Shown piece after piece: positions 53,470-63,488 of a DNA stretch of 64,000 bases; within the stretch, counting starts at the first letter, position 1, and every line of letters begins with the position of its first letter. The notes beneath the pieces are model-generated. The model made no database searches. It worked only from the letters and a program-made list of their open reading frames with translations, and had not been told where the DNA came from. The stretch is from positions 94,743 to 158,742 of the forward strand of contig CAUYUJ010018866.1 of NCBI GenBank assembly GCA_963575745.1. The letters run 5' to 3'. Source of the DNA: Prorocentrum cordatum. Lineage: Eukaryota; Sar; Dinophyceae; Prorocentrales; Prorocentraceae. Made by a program: the position numbers and the translations under genes.

Positions 53470-54165
53470 CTCTCAGCCTCCAGCAGATCCAGGATCGTGG
53501 CAGTGGAAGTGTCCGGCCTCGCCGAGGCGACATGTAGAGCATGCCACTCTCCTTCGGCAATGGCACGACATGACAGCACGCCAACGCGTGCATCGATCAC
53601 TGCCGGCCGTCAGCTCCCGAACCTGCTCAAGAATGCCCCTCGCCAGTATCTCTGCAATTGCCAACCAGCTACCCCGCCACCACCCTGGACATAACTATGC
53701 GTATGGGAAGTTTCATCAACAGCGTGCGGTCGCACGCGAAGCGCTTCTGACGTCTCTGAAAACGAAGTTCCTCAGCAAGATAGTGCGTCGGCTTTGCCAC
53801 TCCGCCGCTCTCTTGAAGGCCGCCTAGAAACACTGTGCGAATGTGAGTTTGCACACGTTTTCCGCAGAAGATGAGGGCTTCGGACTTGTCGCTACCCAGC
53901 TGGTTGCGCCCGTAGTCGCCCCTCTTTGCTCGCCTCCCTGACCCCGCCTGCCACCCTCATTCCACGGTCAGGGTTCCCCCTCTAAGTAGGGGAAGTTTCA
54001 TCAACAGCGTGCGGTCGCACGCGAAGACCTTCTATTTTCTCTGACAATCTGCTGTGGTTGGATATACGCTTCACCTTGTCTGAAAACGAAGCTCCTCAGC
54101 AAGATAGCGCGTCGGCTTTGCCACTCCGCCGCTCTCTTGAAGGCCGCCAAGAGACACTGCATATA
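53470..54165 (-). CDS. Candidate spliced minus-strand gene with an internal duplication
   Basis: Minus-strand segments read LGGLQESGGVAKPT(R/H)YLAE and EELRFQ, then KRFACDRTLLMKLP. They are present twice (about 54150-53995 and 53830-53705). Further downstream come LARGILEQVRELTA and then CRAIAEGEWHALHVASARPD and TATILDLLEAESFH, which has an ankyrin-like ALHVA / ILDLLEA flavour, ending before GTAAGC. In the first copy a 48-bp GTGAAG...AAATAG segment separates RFQ and KVFACD where the second copy has only 9 bp, which looks like intron presence and absence. Exon joins are inference and no start codon was chosen. Confidence 0.35.
53840..53930 (-). repeat. 90-bp sequence shared with 45363-45453
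   Basis: See the other copy. Here it lies directly upstream (minus strand) of the duplicated coding-like segment, so it may be the preceding exon. Confidence 0.8.
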
Positions 54166-54194
54166 CATACATATGGTTATATGTGTATGTCTGG

Positions 54195-54226
<32 letters not shown>

Positions 54227-54275
54227 TAATAATACCCCTTGTTTCTCTCACTCTCTCTCTCTCTCTCTTTCTCCA

Positions 54276-54306
<31 letters not shown>

Positions 54307-54320
54307 TTCTACATTTCTCA
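54195..54320. repeat. (CT)n microsatellite, three blocks
   Basis: tctctctctc blocks separated by taataatacc and ccatctgtctg. Confidence 0.95.
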
Positions 54321-54421
54321 ATGTCCTCCTCCTGCACTTTCCTCTGGGAGTCCAGAATCACGGCCGCCTAAAGAGACTAGCGAAAAACATTCAACCACAT
54401 CCGGACCATAATCTTGGAACC

Positions 54422-54735
54422 TGGCCGCATGGCAGAATCGGTGGCAACCTTCGACAAATACTTACAACACCAGGAACCCAGGAACCGAGAACTGGAAACC
54501 CAGGAACTCAGTAAACCGACTGCCGACCGAAATCGGCGGACAACTTTCGCCAGATCCTTACAACCTCTGCTAAGACCCTGTCAGTGCAAGCGCAAATTGG
54601 GGAACTACCTGGGGCGAAGAACCAGATGTGGAGAGATCCGAGGGACCTCGTCCTGGAAAAGATCATCGCTTCGGGAAGGTGGGTCCACTTCGTTACCTCC
54701 TCCACCACTGCTACAACCCGATTGTGAGATAGCGG
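54422..54735 (+). CDS. Hypothetical protein fragment
   Basis: One frame reads MAESVATFDKYLQHQEPRNR and ELETQELSKP. Another, from about 54570, reads QAQIGELPGAKNQMWRDPRD then LVLEKIIASGRWVHFV. Both look more natural than chance, so a frameshifted short coding region is possible. No family was recognised. Confidence 0.25.
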
Positions 54736-55237
54736 GCAATCGGTGACAGAGATTGCGCTAGCTGGCAAGACGAACCTAAACCGCATCCTCCACCTCCTTC
54801 TCCTCCACCACCCCCGCCATCTCCGATCCGCCACCTCATCATTATCCCCTGCTCCTTCCTCCACCTCTTCCTCCTCCTCATGCTCCTCCTGCTCTGGAGG
54901 AGCCTGCGGCAGCATGCCGCAGCGGGATCCCGTCTTTGCCTCGCGATGTTCCAACACCTAGGTAGCCACCGAATCTCTTCCTCGGCCGAGCTCCGGACCC
55001 AAATCGAGCACTGGCGGCTCTGGAGTGTGTCCGAGTGGCTCGTTTTGTTGGGTGCGGCCCCGGCTGAGATCGCCCGCTCGCGGGCGTGCGATGCGGCAGC
55101 AGCGGCTCCAGCGCGCCCAGGTCTGGCGCCCCCACGCCCCGCGGAGGCCGCACGCCGAAGGCCACCCCTGCCTGGGGTTGCGTCGGGCCTGTCCTGGGAG
55201 GAGACGGCGCAGCCGCCTCCATCATCCATGCAGCGTC

Positions 55238-55447
55238 TTGGTGGTCCCCAAACGTGGTGGTGAGAACACCCGGTGGTGAGTTTTGGGCGATTTGGGTAAT
55301 GGTTTTCGAGCGCTGGCTGGCCCAGGAAACGCAAAACCTCGTGGCGACCGCGTGTCCCCAAACCCGGTGGTGACCCAGAATTATTTGTTGGGGGAATCGG
55401 GGTCACCACCGGGTGTCTCACCACCTGGTTTGGAGACCACCAAGTTC
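55238..55447. mobile_element. Inverted-repeat element, family K
   Basis: The left end ttggtggtccccaaacgtgg, then tggtgagaacacccggtggt, pairs with the right end accaccgggtgtctcaccac, then ctggtttggagaccaccaag. A 12-bp duplication CCATGCAGCGTC flanks it (55226-55237 and 55448-55459). Related aaacccggtggtgacc words occur inside. Confidence 0.88.
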
Positions 55448-55599
55448 CATGCAGCGTCGCCTCCGGCGCTATCTCAGCCGGGATGGGCTCAAGCAGCGGA
55501 ACTCGGCGGGGTGGCCTTTTGCACCACGATCGGGCGGCGCAGCGCTCTCTCACCCCTGGGGGGCGCTGGCCACAGGGAGGCCCCAGCGGGTGCGCAGAG

Positions 55600-55725
55600 G
55601 AAAAGGATTGCAAAAAAACGAAGGATTGCAAAAAAAACGAAGGATTGCAAAAAAAAACGAAGGATTGCAACAAAAACGAAGGATTGCAAAAGAACGAAGG
55701 GTTTTTTTTGCAATCCGAGGTTTCG
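55600..55725. repeat. AAACGAAGGATTGCAA tandem repeat ending in an inverted copy
   Basis: Five units of 17-20 bp (ggattgcaaaaaaacgaa) are followed by ttttttttgcaatcc, the complement of the unit start, giving a foldback end. Confidence 0.92.
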
Positions 55726-56057
55726 CGTTCCACTTGAAATCGCACACCAGCTGATCAACTGAGGGAAGCGAAAGAAGACAGTAATAATAGACCTTCCCTA
55801 GAGACCGAAGTCTTGCCAGGGGGGATGTACAAGAAAACCCCGTTGAGCTCAGGATGAGGGCCCCTCTGGTCTGGATCCGCTTTCAGCGGTTAACAGCATT
55901 CCGTCCAGCGCGACGAGGATAGGAAGACTGGCGGAGGAGGCGAACTATCGGTACCATGCGCGCGAAGGCTCTGTAACGCAAACGGACAACTAGCATGGAC
56001 GGAGCAGCCGATGACCAAAGCTCATCATGTCTTGCACAGCAGCAGGAGGTTCACTCC

Positions 56058-56297
56058 TCACAGCCATGGGGAAGAGGACCTGAATAGAAGGCAGCATTGG
56101 CACCTCCACACACCGCGATGACATTCTTTCTGGTGGTCTAGTCCATGAGCAGGAGGCTGAGGCGGGCGAGGAAGCTCAGGGGTAGTCTCGCTCAGATCGA
56201 ACTTAACCCAGCTGGGGAATGCCGTGGAAACAACGCGACACAAGGCCATGATCTTTTTCTTATTTCCCTCAGGGACCGGCTGTTCATCCTGAGCCAA
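56058..56297 (-). pseudogene. Possible C-terminal remnant of a retroelement protein
   Basis: 79 codons with natural composition: AQDEQPVPEGNKKKIMALCR, VVSTAFPSWVKFDLSE, then HQKECHRGVWRCQCCLLFRS and SPWL. The W-x-C-x2-C segment resembles the zinc tail of LINE proteins. It has no neighbouring RT or RNase H, so this is a weak call. Confidence 0.3.
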
Positions 56298-56864
56298 TGT
56301 TGATGTTTGATCGCACCCGGGCCCGAAAAAGGCCCCCGGAGGCCGAAGATGGCGAAAACCTCCGCCGTGATTTTTGCAGGGCGTTGGAGGGGGTTAGGGG
56401 GTGTCTGCTGCGCGCGGTTGTGTACAGCTCGCCCGTGGACTCGCCGAGCGAGGCTGCGCGCTGCGGCAGCCCCGCGGAAGTCCCACTCAGCCCGTATACA
56501 GCATAAGGATGCGCGGCAAGGATCAAGGATGCAGGGGCCTGGGACGCCCATGCCGAGGCTCCTCGAGCGGGGCTGGCCATCGGAAGTGGCCGAGGATGGC
56601 CCGAAGGTGACCGAGGAGGCACGCATGCGAGGGCACCCCTCGGGAAGTCAGTCCTCCTCACATGTGCGGGCTGGCCGCGCGGGGCGCACGAACGGTCGGA
56701 GGGCAGGGCGGGGCGAGGAGGGCGCGGCGACGGGCGCGCGCGGGCGCGCAGGGCCTTGATGTCCGCGCGGAGCTCGATCGTGCTCCTTGCGACGGCCCCG
56801 CCGCCCCTCTGGGGGGCAGGGGCAGGGGGGGCGCGGCGGGGACGGGGGGGGGGGAGGCGCGAGC

Positions 56865-57043
56865 ATCGTTGAACCGATCCCTGTCCCCACTGGCGTGGCC
56901 TGGGCCTCACTGGCCGATTTGCCCCCTGGGTCGGGATACAGGCTGTTCCCTTCGGGTTCCGGAGGGCCGATCCCCAGCTGGGGTGGCGGGATGGGGGGGC
57001 TGGGATACCATGGTCTGGTGCGGATGGGCATGGGTTAAACGAT
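56865..57043. mobile_element. MITE-like element, family I, copy 2
   Basis: Left atcgttgaaccgatccctgt, right cggatgggcatgggttaaac, then gat. The interior matches 29919-30127 (cgtggcctgggcctcactgg, gttcccttcgggttc). Confidence 0.8.
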
Positions 57044-57236
57044 ACCGCGGGACGGGGGGGGCAGGGACGGGGGAGGCATGCAGGGACGGCCGAAACCCTG
57101 CAGAGGCAGCGAGAAGCAGAGGCTGCAGCCCTGCCTGTGGACGAGAAGCGACCGGCCCGAGATCCCGTGGGCTAGCCCGAAGGCCGAACCTCAGGCGAGC
57201 GGCTGGGGCAGACCTGCCCCCGCTCCACCGGGGCGA

Positions 57237-57552
57237 GGAGGAGGAGGAGGAGGAGGATGAGGAGGAGGAGGAGATGGATGAGGAGGAGGAGGAGGAGGCG
57301 GAGGAGTGTGGAGGCGTGCGGAGGAGGAGGAGGGGGGCGGGAGCAGGAGCAGGAGGAGGGTGGAGGAGGTGGAGGTGGAGGAGGAGGAGGAGGAGGAAGA
57401 AGGAGAGGAGGAGACGAAGGAGTAAGAGGAGGAGGATGTGGAGGCGTGCGGAGGAGGGGGCAGGAGCAGGAGAAGGAGGAGGATGGGGAGAGGAGGGAGG
57501 AGGAGGAGGAGGAGGAGGAGGAGGAGGAGGAGGAGGAGGAGGAGGAGGCAGA
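57237..57552. repeat. (GGA)n region with duplicated unique blocks
   Basis: tgtggaggcgtgcggaggag occurs near 57306 and 57438, each followed by a gg(c)ggagcaggagcaggag-like block. GGA triplets fill the rest. Confidence 0.92.
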
Positions 57553-58928
57553 ACAAGTGGGGGGTACCAGACTGGGCCGCCGGGCCACAGCGAGGAGGGG
57601 CCGCCCCGGGCCGACGCTGCGCGCGGCTTCCACGATGCGCCGCGCGCGCGCCGCGACGAGGTGCGCGGCGCGGCCGCCTGCCCTCCGGGAGGAGGGCGCC
57701 GCCACCGCCCCCGCACAGGCGCGAGCGCCCGGACGGGCGACGCGCGGCGAGGGCAGTGGATCAGCGGCCGTGTTTGCCGCGGGCGCTGGCACGGGCCTGC
57801 CACAGCGCGGAGGGCGGGGGGGGGAGTGGGACGCGGCGAGGCGCGGAGGGCAAGCTGGACTCCACGCAGGTCGGGGCAGCCTCTTCGGCCCAGCGCTGCT
57901 CGCACCCCCGCCCCCGGCCAAGGCGCCAACTCCCGACCTGGCGAAGCAGGATGTCCTGGCCGGGGGCGGGGGGGGGGCCACAAGCCACCTGGGGCCCCCG
58001 GCCAGGACCGCGTGGGTCAACCGGGTCGGTGGTGGGGGTCCTGGCTCGGGGTGGGGGTGGGTCCCGCTGTCCTCGAGAATTGGGGGAAGGAGTCCGGGAC
58101 TTGGAAGCAGGTGGAGCTCCAATCATGGCTCGGTCATGGAGCATGGGGTATCACCGCCGCACTCACTAGATAAAGGGATCCTCGAGGATCTGAAGTCTCC
58201 TGGGCACATTCCTCAGCGAACGCCCCCACCATAACCGGTCGGGAGGAGTTGCTTGGCGAGTCGCGGCGGCGGCCCCAGCGACGGCACGCTGTGCCATGCG
58301 AGCGGATAGCGGGTCGCTCCGACCGAAGACGTGGGAAGAGCTCGGGACCCTGGCGCATGGGAGTGGGGACGTGGACAGCGCGTCGCGCCGAAGCGTGGTG
58401 GGCCAGAACCAGCGGCGGGACACGCTGAGCCCCAAAGCTCCTGCCCGCAGCGCTCCTCTTGCACCCTGGCGGCTGAAAACCTGCGAAGCGCCTCCACGGG
58501 CCTGCGGGCGAAGTGCCCCTGACACAGACCTCCCAGGGGGGCACGGTGGACTGCGCCTCCGCTGGCCCCCCACCCCTGCCCCTCTCTGCGGGGGCCGGGC
58601 CACCGCGGTGCTCCTCCGCAGCCTCTGGAACTCCTCCCCGATCTTCTGCTTGTCCCCCGACCTCGGCGACCGGAGGATCGCAGGGCCGATGGCGGGTCAG
58701 ATGCGTATCCACCCCCACTGCGTCTTGGAGTCTCGGGCTCCCTTCTCCAGAAGCCCGAGGCGCAGTGGATGTGCAGAAAGATTTGGCCCCTCTTGGGGCT
58801 AGACTTGCATCCGTCATGGCCACGGCGCCTCGGCCTTGTGGCGCCCCCTTTCCCAGAAAGGCCAAGACGCAGGTGGATCTGGATACAAATCTTGCCCGCA
58901 TCGATGACTCCGCTCGACCACGGGATCT
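57553..58928. other. GC-rich stretch, no gene recognised
   Basis: A hairpin at about 58703-58780 pairs ccactgcgtcttgg with ccgaggcgcagtgg. Similar arms occur at 44648-44738. Frames are open on both strands without motifs. Confidence 0.4.
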
Positions 58929-58986
58929 GGAGGAGGAGGAGGAGGAGGAGGAGGAGGAGGAGAAGAAGGAGGAGGAGGAGGAGGAG
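58929..58986. repeat. (GGA)n microsatellite
   Basis: About 18 GGA/GAA triplets. Confidence 0.95.
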
Positions 58987-59133
58987 CGGCACGCTGCCGT
59001 GGGGAGCGCGCCAGCGTGCTCACCGCTGGACAGGCACCAGGCTTTCGTCGGACGGCAGCGGAGGAGAGCAGCGCGCCGACGGGGCCCCCCCACACGGCGG
59101 CGTGGCACCGATACTGCAAGGGAAACGAATCAA

Positions 59134-59493
59134 CACCTCCTCCTCCTCCTCCTCCTCGTTCATCTGCCTCCTCCTGTCCCTCCTCCTCCTCCTCCTCCTC
59201 TCACTCTTCCTCCTCCCTCCTCCTCCTCCTCCTCCTCCTCCTCCTCCTCCTCCTCCTCCTCCTCCTCCTCCTCCTCCTCCTCCTCCTCTCTCCTCCTCCT
59301 CNNNNNNNNNNNNNNNNNNNNNNNNNNNNNNNNNNNNNNNNNNNNNNNNNNNNNNNNNNNNNNNNNNNNNNNNNNNNNNNNNNNNNNNNNNNNNNNNNNN
59401 NCCCCCTCCTCCTCCTCCTCCTCCTCCTCCTCCTCCTTCTCCTCATCCTCCTCCTCTTCCTCATCCTCCTCCTCATCCTCCTCTTCCTCCTCC
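59134..59493. repeat. (CTC)n tract containing an assembly gap
   Basis: CTC triplets occupy both sides of the N run. The true length is unknown. Confidence 0.95.
59302..59401. other. Assembly gap (100 N)
   Basis: Exactly 100 N inside a CTC tract, where assembly probably collapsed. Confidence 1.
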
Positions 59494-59505
59494 TCAGTGC
59501 TCGCG

Positions 59506-60387
59506 AGCTGCTGGGGTCGCACCAGGGCGGCATGGCGCCGAAGTCCTGGGGCGCCTGGAGCAGCGAGCAGAACAAGCCCGAGCACGAGGACTTCACGTGC
59601 TGCGCGGCGTGGAAGTGCAAGGGCTGGGTCTTCGACGAACGTTGAAGAGTAGGCCTGCAGTGCAGATGCTGTAAGGCTACCTTTAAGAAGCCCTGGAGCA
59701 TCAAGCAGTCCGAGAGCTCGTCCGAAGAGGGGAGGCCAAAAGGAGGAGACCAAGGAGCTCTTGCAGGCGTTGGTGCCCATCGCGGAGAAGATGGGCGGCA
59801 TGAAGCTGGCCAACAGCGAGATGCTTGGCTCCCAGCTGAAAGGCTTCGCGAAGCAGATCGAGGCGCAGATGGATCCGCCAGAGGTGAAGCCAAAGCTAGA
59901 GGGGCTCGCGGAGGCCGTCGAAGCGTTGAGAATTGCTAACAAGCGCTCCACAGCGGTGGCATCGGACGTGAAGAAGCAGCGAGCATGGCTGCGGGAGCTC
60001 GAGGAAGAGATTAGCGAGAAGCCAGCGGAGGTAGCCGAGGCAGGAGGCAAACACCTGGAGGCGACCCGCTCGGAGGGCAGAGGGCCGCAGCAGCAGAGCT
60101 TCGTGCAGCAGCTGCGCGCCCAGACGCCAGGGGAGATGGCGCTGGAGGGCATCCTCGACTTAGACAGGGAGAGGGAGCTCGAGGACGAGGAGGTGGGCGA
60201 AATGGCCAGGAAGCTGCCACCGAGGCGAAGCAGAAGGCGCTGGACGACCTGCCGGAAAGTGCGGGGTCGTATACGCGAACCAGTTGCAGGAGCACATCCC
60301 GCGACGCCGAGGCGGCCGCAGCCAAAAGCAAGGAGACGATCCCCGACCAGAGGATGGAGGAGGAGGAGGAGGAGGAGGCGGAAGTGA
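59506..60387 (+). pseudogene. LINE-2 ORF1-like region: zinc ribbon and coiled coil
   Basis: Directly after the CTC tract: GGMAPKSWGAWSSEQNKPEH, then FTCCAAWKCKGWVFDER, a stop and shift, then GLQCRCCKATFKKPW, giving a C-x-x-C / C-x2-C zinc-ribbon pattern. A further shift leads to KELLQALVPIAEKMGG and a long charged helix (KLEGLAEAVEALRIANKRST, KKQRAWLRELEEEISEKPAE). The segment ends near the GGA tract. RNA binding and multimerisation is the expected role for such a protein; this is inference. Confidence 0.55.
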
Positions 60388-60580
60388 GGAGGAGAGGAAG
60401 GAGGGGGGGGGAGGAGGAGGGGGAGGAGGGGGAGGAGGAAGGAGGGGAAGGAGGGGGATGAGGAGGAGGAGGAGGAGGAGGAGGAGGAGTAAATTCGGAG
60501 GAGGAGCGATGGAGGGGGGGACGAGGAGGAGGAGGAGGAGGAGGAGGAGGAGGAGAAGGAGGAGGAGGAGGAGGTGGGAG
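60355..60580. repeat. (GGA)n tracts
   Basis: GGA/GGG triplets, two blocks separated by gtaaattcgg. Confidence 0.95.
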
Positions 60581-60737
60581 CTTGCCAGGGCGAGGGCGAC
60601 GAGTCGCAGCGGGCGGGCAGGGCGCTGGCACCCAGCATTGTTACCCTCAGCACCTTCGGATGGACGGATTCACGGCAACCAGGCACGGTGGGCAGGGGTT
60701 CGGTGCGCACCAGATCCTGGAGACACGCCTTCGGCTA

Positions 60738-60781
60738 CAGTCGGGGCGTTGACCTCAGGAACCCTAAATAAGGAACGACTG
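60738..60781 (+). mobile_element. Family C MITE, copy 3, internally deleted to 44 bp
   Basis: cagtcggggcgttgacctca, then ggaaccctaaataaggaac, is joined directly to gactg. It is flanked by TA (60736-60737 and 60782-60783). It retains the left 39 bp and the last 5-6 bp only. Confidence 0.88.
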
Positions 60782-60838
60782 TACACCTGCTGGGGGAGAA
60801 GGAAGCGATCCTGCACAAGTGGGGTCTGAGGGCGTGCT

Positions 60839-61650
60839 ATGCAGCAAGTCTTGGGCCGAGTCAGAGAGCGGCCCGAAGGGAGGTGTGATGGTAGCTACGA
60901 GGTCAGACTTCAAATCCACATTTGTTTCGAGAGTATGCGGCGCATGGCAATCAATCGGGGGCTACTGCCGGCAGCCGTGTACAGCGTCAAGACGAAGAAG
61001 TTGAAGCGTTTGGGTTATTCCACGTGGAGGATTGGACGGCGATGACGTGGCACCTGAAAAGGTACAGTCTGGTGCCGTTCACGCTATATCTGCGGTGCGA
61101 CCAGCCGCTAAGGGAAGGAGCTAACGCCAGAAGGCTGGCTTGAGTAGTAAAGTTTACAAAAACCCTGCGCGCGCCCTGGATTGCCGCAGGGGACTGCAAC
61201 GCCAACCCGACGAGATTTACATCGGAGGGCTTCTGCGACTTCTTGGGCGACGCGCGCATCTACACGCTGCCTGGCGAGACGCCCGCGCGCTACAAAGCGG
61301 AGGCAGAGCCGTCGCTCATCGACTGCGTGCTGGCAGAGGCGCGCAAGCACATCATCAACCTAGATGCAGTAACGGACGTCAGTTGGAAGCCACGCATCGG
61401 CCAGAAGTTAACGATCGAGGCGGAGCTCGAGTACAACCCCACCAGGGCGCTGAAGATGCCGCGCACATTCTCCCACACAAAGCTCGACAGGAGGAAGAGG
61501 CCCAGCCCAGACAGCAAGGCACAACGAAGGAAGAGGTTGAAAGAACAAGAGCAAGAAGGCCGACAAGAACAGGTACTACAGCCAGTACAAGTTCAGGAAC
61601 CACAAGAGCGACGGGGAGAAGCAACAGCAAGCGCCAGATGAGAGGCACGG
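60839..61650 (+). pseudogene. LINE-2 endonuclease domain
   Basis: Shifted frames give GGVMVATRSDFKSTF, then LVPFTLYLRCDQPLREGANA. A longer frame from 61150 has PWIAAGDCNANP (the G-D-x-N metal-site block), FCDFLGDARIYTLPGETPAR, then SLIDCVLAEARKHI (the S-x-x-D block). It continues through KMPRTFSHTKLDRRKRPSPD, a basic stretch. The final S-D-H block is not clear. At least three frame changes make this copy inactive as read. Confidence 0.65.
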
Positions 61651-62051
61651 GCACCTGTTGGGTGGACGTCTTACCCACTACTCCCCGACGGCGATCTTCC
61701 AGACGAGCTACTACAAGAATGGAGAGCTCGCCGAGAAAAAGCGCAAGTAGCCAGACATGGGAATGGAGAATGCTCGTCAAGGGGAAGTGCGATAAGTAGG
61801 CCCGTGGCAAGGGGGCAGAGGCAGCACGCGACGGAATGGCAGAACGATGCCATGACGTGGACAACTCCGAGGCAGACATCATAGAGGAGGAGCTCGAGGA
61901 TTGGATCGCCCCGGTTGAAGCAGCCCCCCGCCTGAACTCGAGCCTGAGGGCCGCGAGATACCAGGGGACCGCGCAAGGGCAAGCCAGCAGTGGCCCAACA
62001 CCGCGAGGTGCCCTCCAGCCGCCCCGTGCGAAGGAGGCAACCATACCTCTG

Positions 62052-62227
62052 TAGGGGAACAAAAAGTGACATAAACATAAAAACTCTGTGTGGGGCCCCC
62101 CGGGCGGCGCCTCCGGCGCCGCCCCTGGCGCGCTCCGCGCGCCAGGGAGGGGGGCCCAGCGCCGATCCGAGAAGTCCGCGCGGACCTCCGAGTTTTTTGT
62201 ATGTTTATGCCACTGTTTGTTCCCCTA
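62052..62227 (+). mobile_element. Family J inverted-repeat element, intact
   Basis: The ends taggggaacaaaaagtgaca and tgccactgtttgttccccta pair over ~40 bp, including cataaacat-aaaaactc. It is flanked by the 5-bp duplication CTCTG (62047-62051 and 62228-62232). The core holds two strong sub-palindromes, ggcgcctccggcgcc and ctggcgcgctccgcgcgcca. A truncated reverse copy is at 40975-41113. Confidence 0.92.
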
Positions 62228-62389
62228 CTCTGGGACAGAGGCGGCTGGTGTCGGGCGCGAGGTTACAGCCCCTGGGGCAACGTCGAGGCCAACAGCAGCG
62301 AGCTAGAGGAGGCGGCGCCGAGCACGCCGGCCACGAATGAATGACAGAGTGGGCGCGCTCACCATGAACGACACCTGGGATAGGAACTA

Positions 62390-62552
62390 CAGGGCAGTTT
62401 TTAATACATAGGATGTTAAAAAACATTGGATTTTGAATACATGATTAATTTATGAATAGATTTATGCATGAACTCATCGTTGTTTTGAATACTACATCCC
62501 TGCATGTTTAACACATGATCCGCACGCGGAGCATGTATTAAAAACGGCACTG
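62390..62552. mobile_element. Family M MITE
   Basis: The ends cagggcagtttttaatacat and atgtattaaaaacggcactg are flanked by TA (62388-62389 and 62553-62554). The interior is AT-rich. Removing it with one TA restores RNYEKRHPRK in the LINE-2 linker frame. It has the same TA-CAG...CTG-TA style as family C but is unrelated inside. Confidence 0.88.
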
Positions 62553-62559
62553 TACGAGA

Positions 62560-63488
62560 AGAGGCACCCGAGGAAACAGCTGGAGGCGCCGAAGTACATC
62601 AGCGCATCGGCGGCGCACAAGGCCACAACAGACGAGGCGAACAGGCCAGGGGACCAGAACCACCACCTCGTATCCACGATGGAATGCTTCTGCTGCAAGG
62701 CCTGTGGCATCCAGGCAGAAGACCAGCAGCGGTTCAAAGGAAGAGGCGAGGCGTACCAGTTCCAGGAGAAGGAGGTCAGAGAGTCAGGCCAGAGGAGAGT
62801 GCATTACAGCAACAGTAAGACTAACTGGTGGAGCAGGCTGGCAACGGCGCTAGACACCTACACAAAGCTGAAGGGAAGGCGACGGGGTGAACAACAACTG
62901 CAGCAAATAGGATGCTGTTACAGGAGGCTGGCAGTGGAAGGAGTGCCGTCTGCAGGGCGAGCGGCCACGAAGACGGCGAGGCTCCACGGGAAGATATGGG
63001 GACAGCGCATCAAACAGATTCAGAAGGTAGATGAAGATGCGCTGGAGGGCATGGTGAGACAAGCCAAACTTGAAGCGAAGATCTCCCTACAAGATGACCT
63101 GAGAGAAAGCGCGAGGGACGACGCGCTATGGCTGGCCAACGTGGAGATCAACGCACCAGGGGCGCTGCATGATATCACCATGCCCAAGAGGGGGCACGAA
63201 GACGAGTGCATCAAGGGAGGCAAAAAGGCGACAAGCCCAATGGAGAGCATCGACCTGCAGGCCACGGAAGTCGAGGAGATGTGGAAGCACAGCAGCACGC
63301 ATGATGACGCGGTGGAGGTGATCAACATGATACGAAGGGGGGCAACAGAGGGGCCGACGCCAAGTTGGACGCTCAGAGTTCGACGCGGCGGTGAAGGGCA
63401 TCCCCAACAAAGGGAAACGCACGGACAGATGGATGGACGTGAACGACGTGAGGAGGCTACCAGCGCAGGACAGGCAAGCATCCAGTAG
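62560..63488 (+). pseudogene. LINE-2 linker region between endonuclease and RT
   Basis: A long open frame (about 269 codons from 62679) includes MECFCCKACGIQAEDQQRFK, LHGKIWGQRIKQIQKVDEDA, LEGMVRQAKLEAKISLQDDL and DITMPKRGHEDECIKGGKKA. It is basic and helical with no catalytic motif. Position after the endonuclease and before an RT-like start supports the assignment. After 63490 the frames break up (VVVTRSYDSLVFEEVARRA near 63825, RERNARSKPIYAGGGG at the end). Confidence 0.5.
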
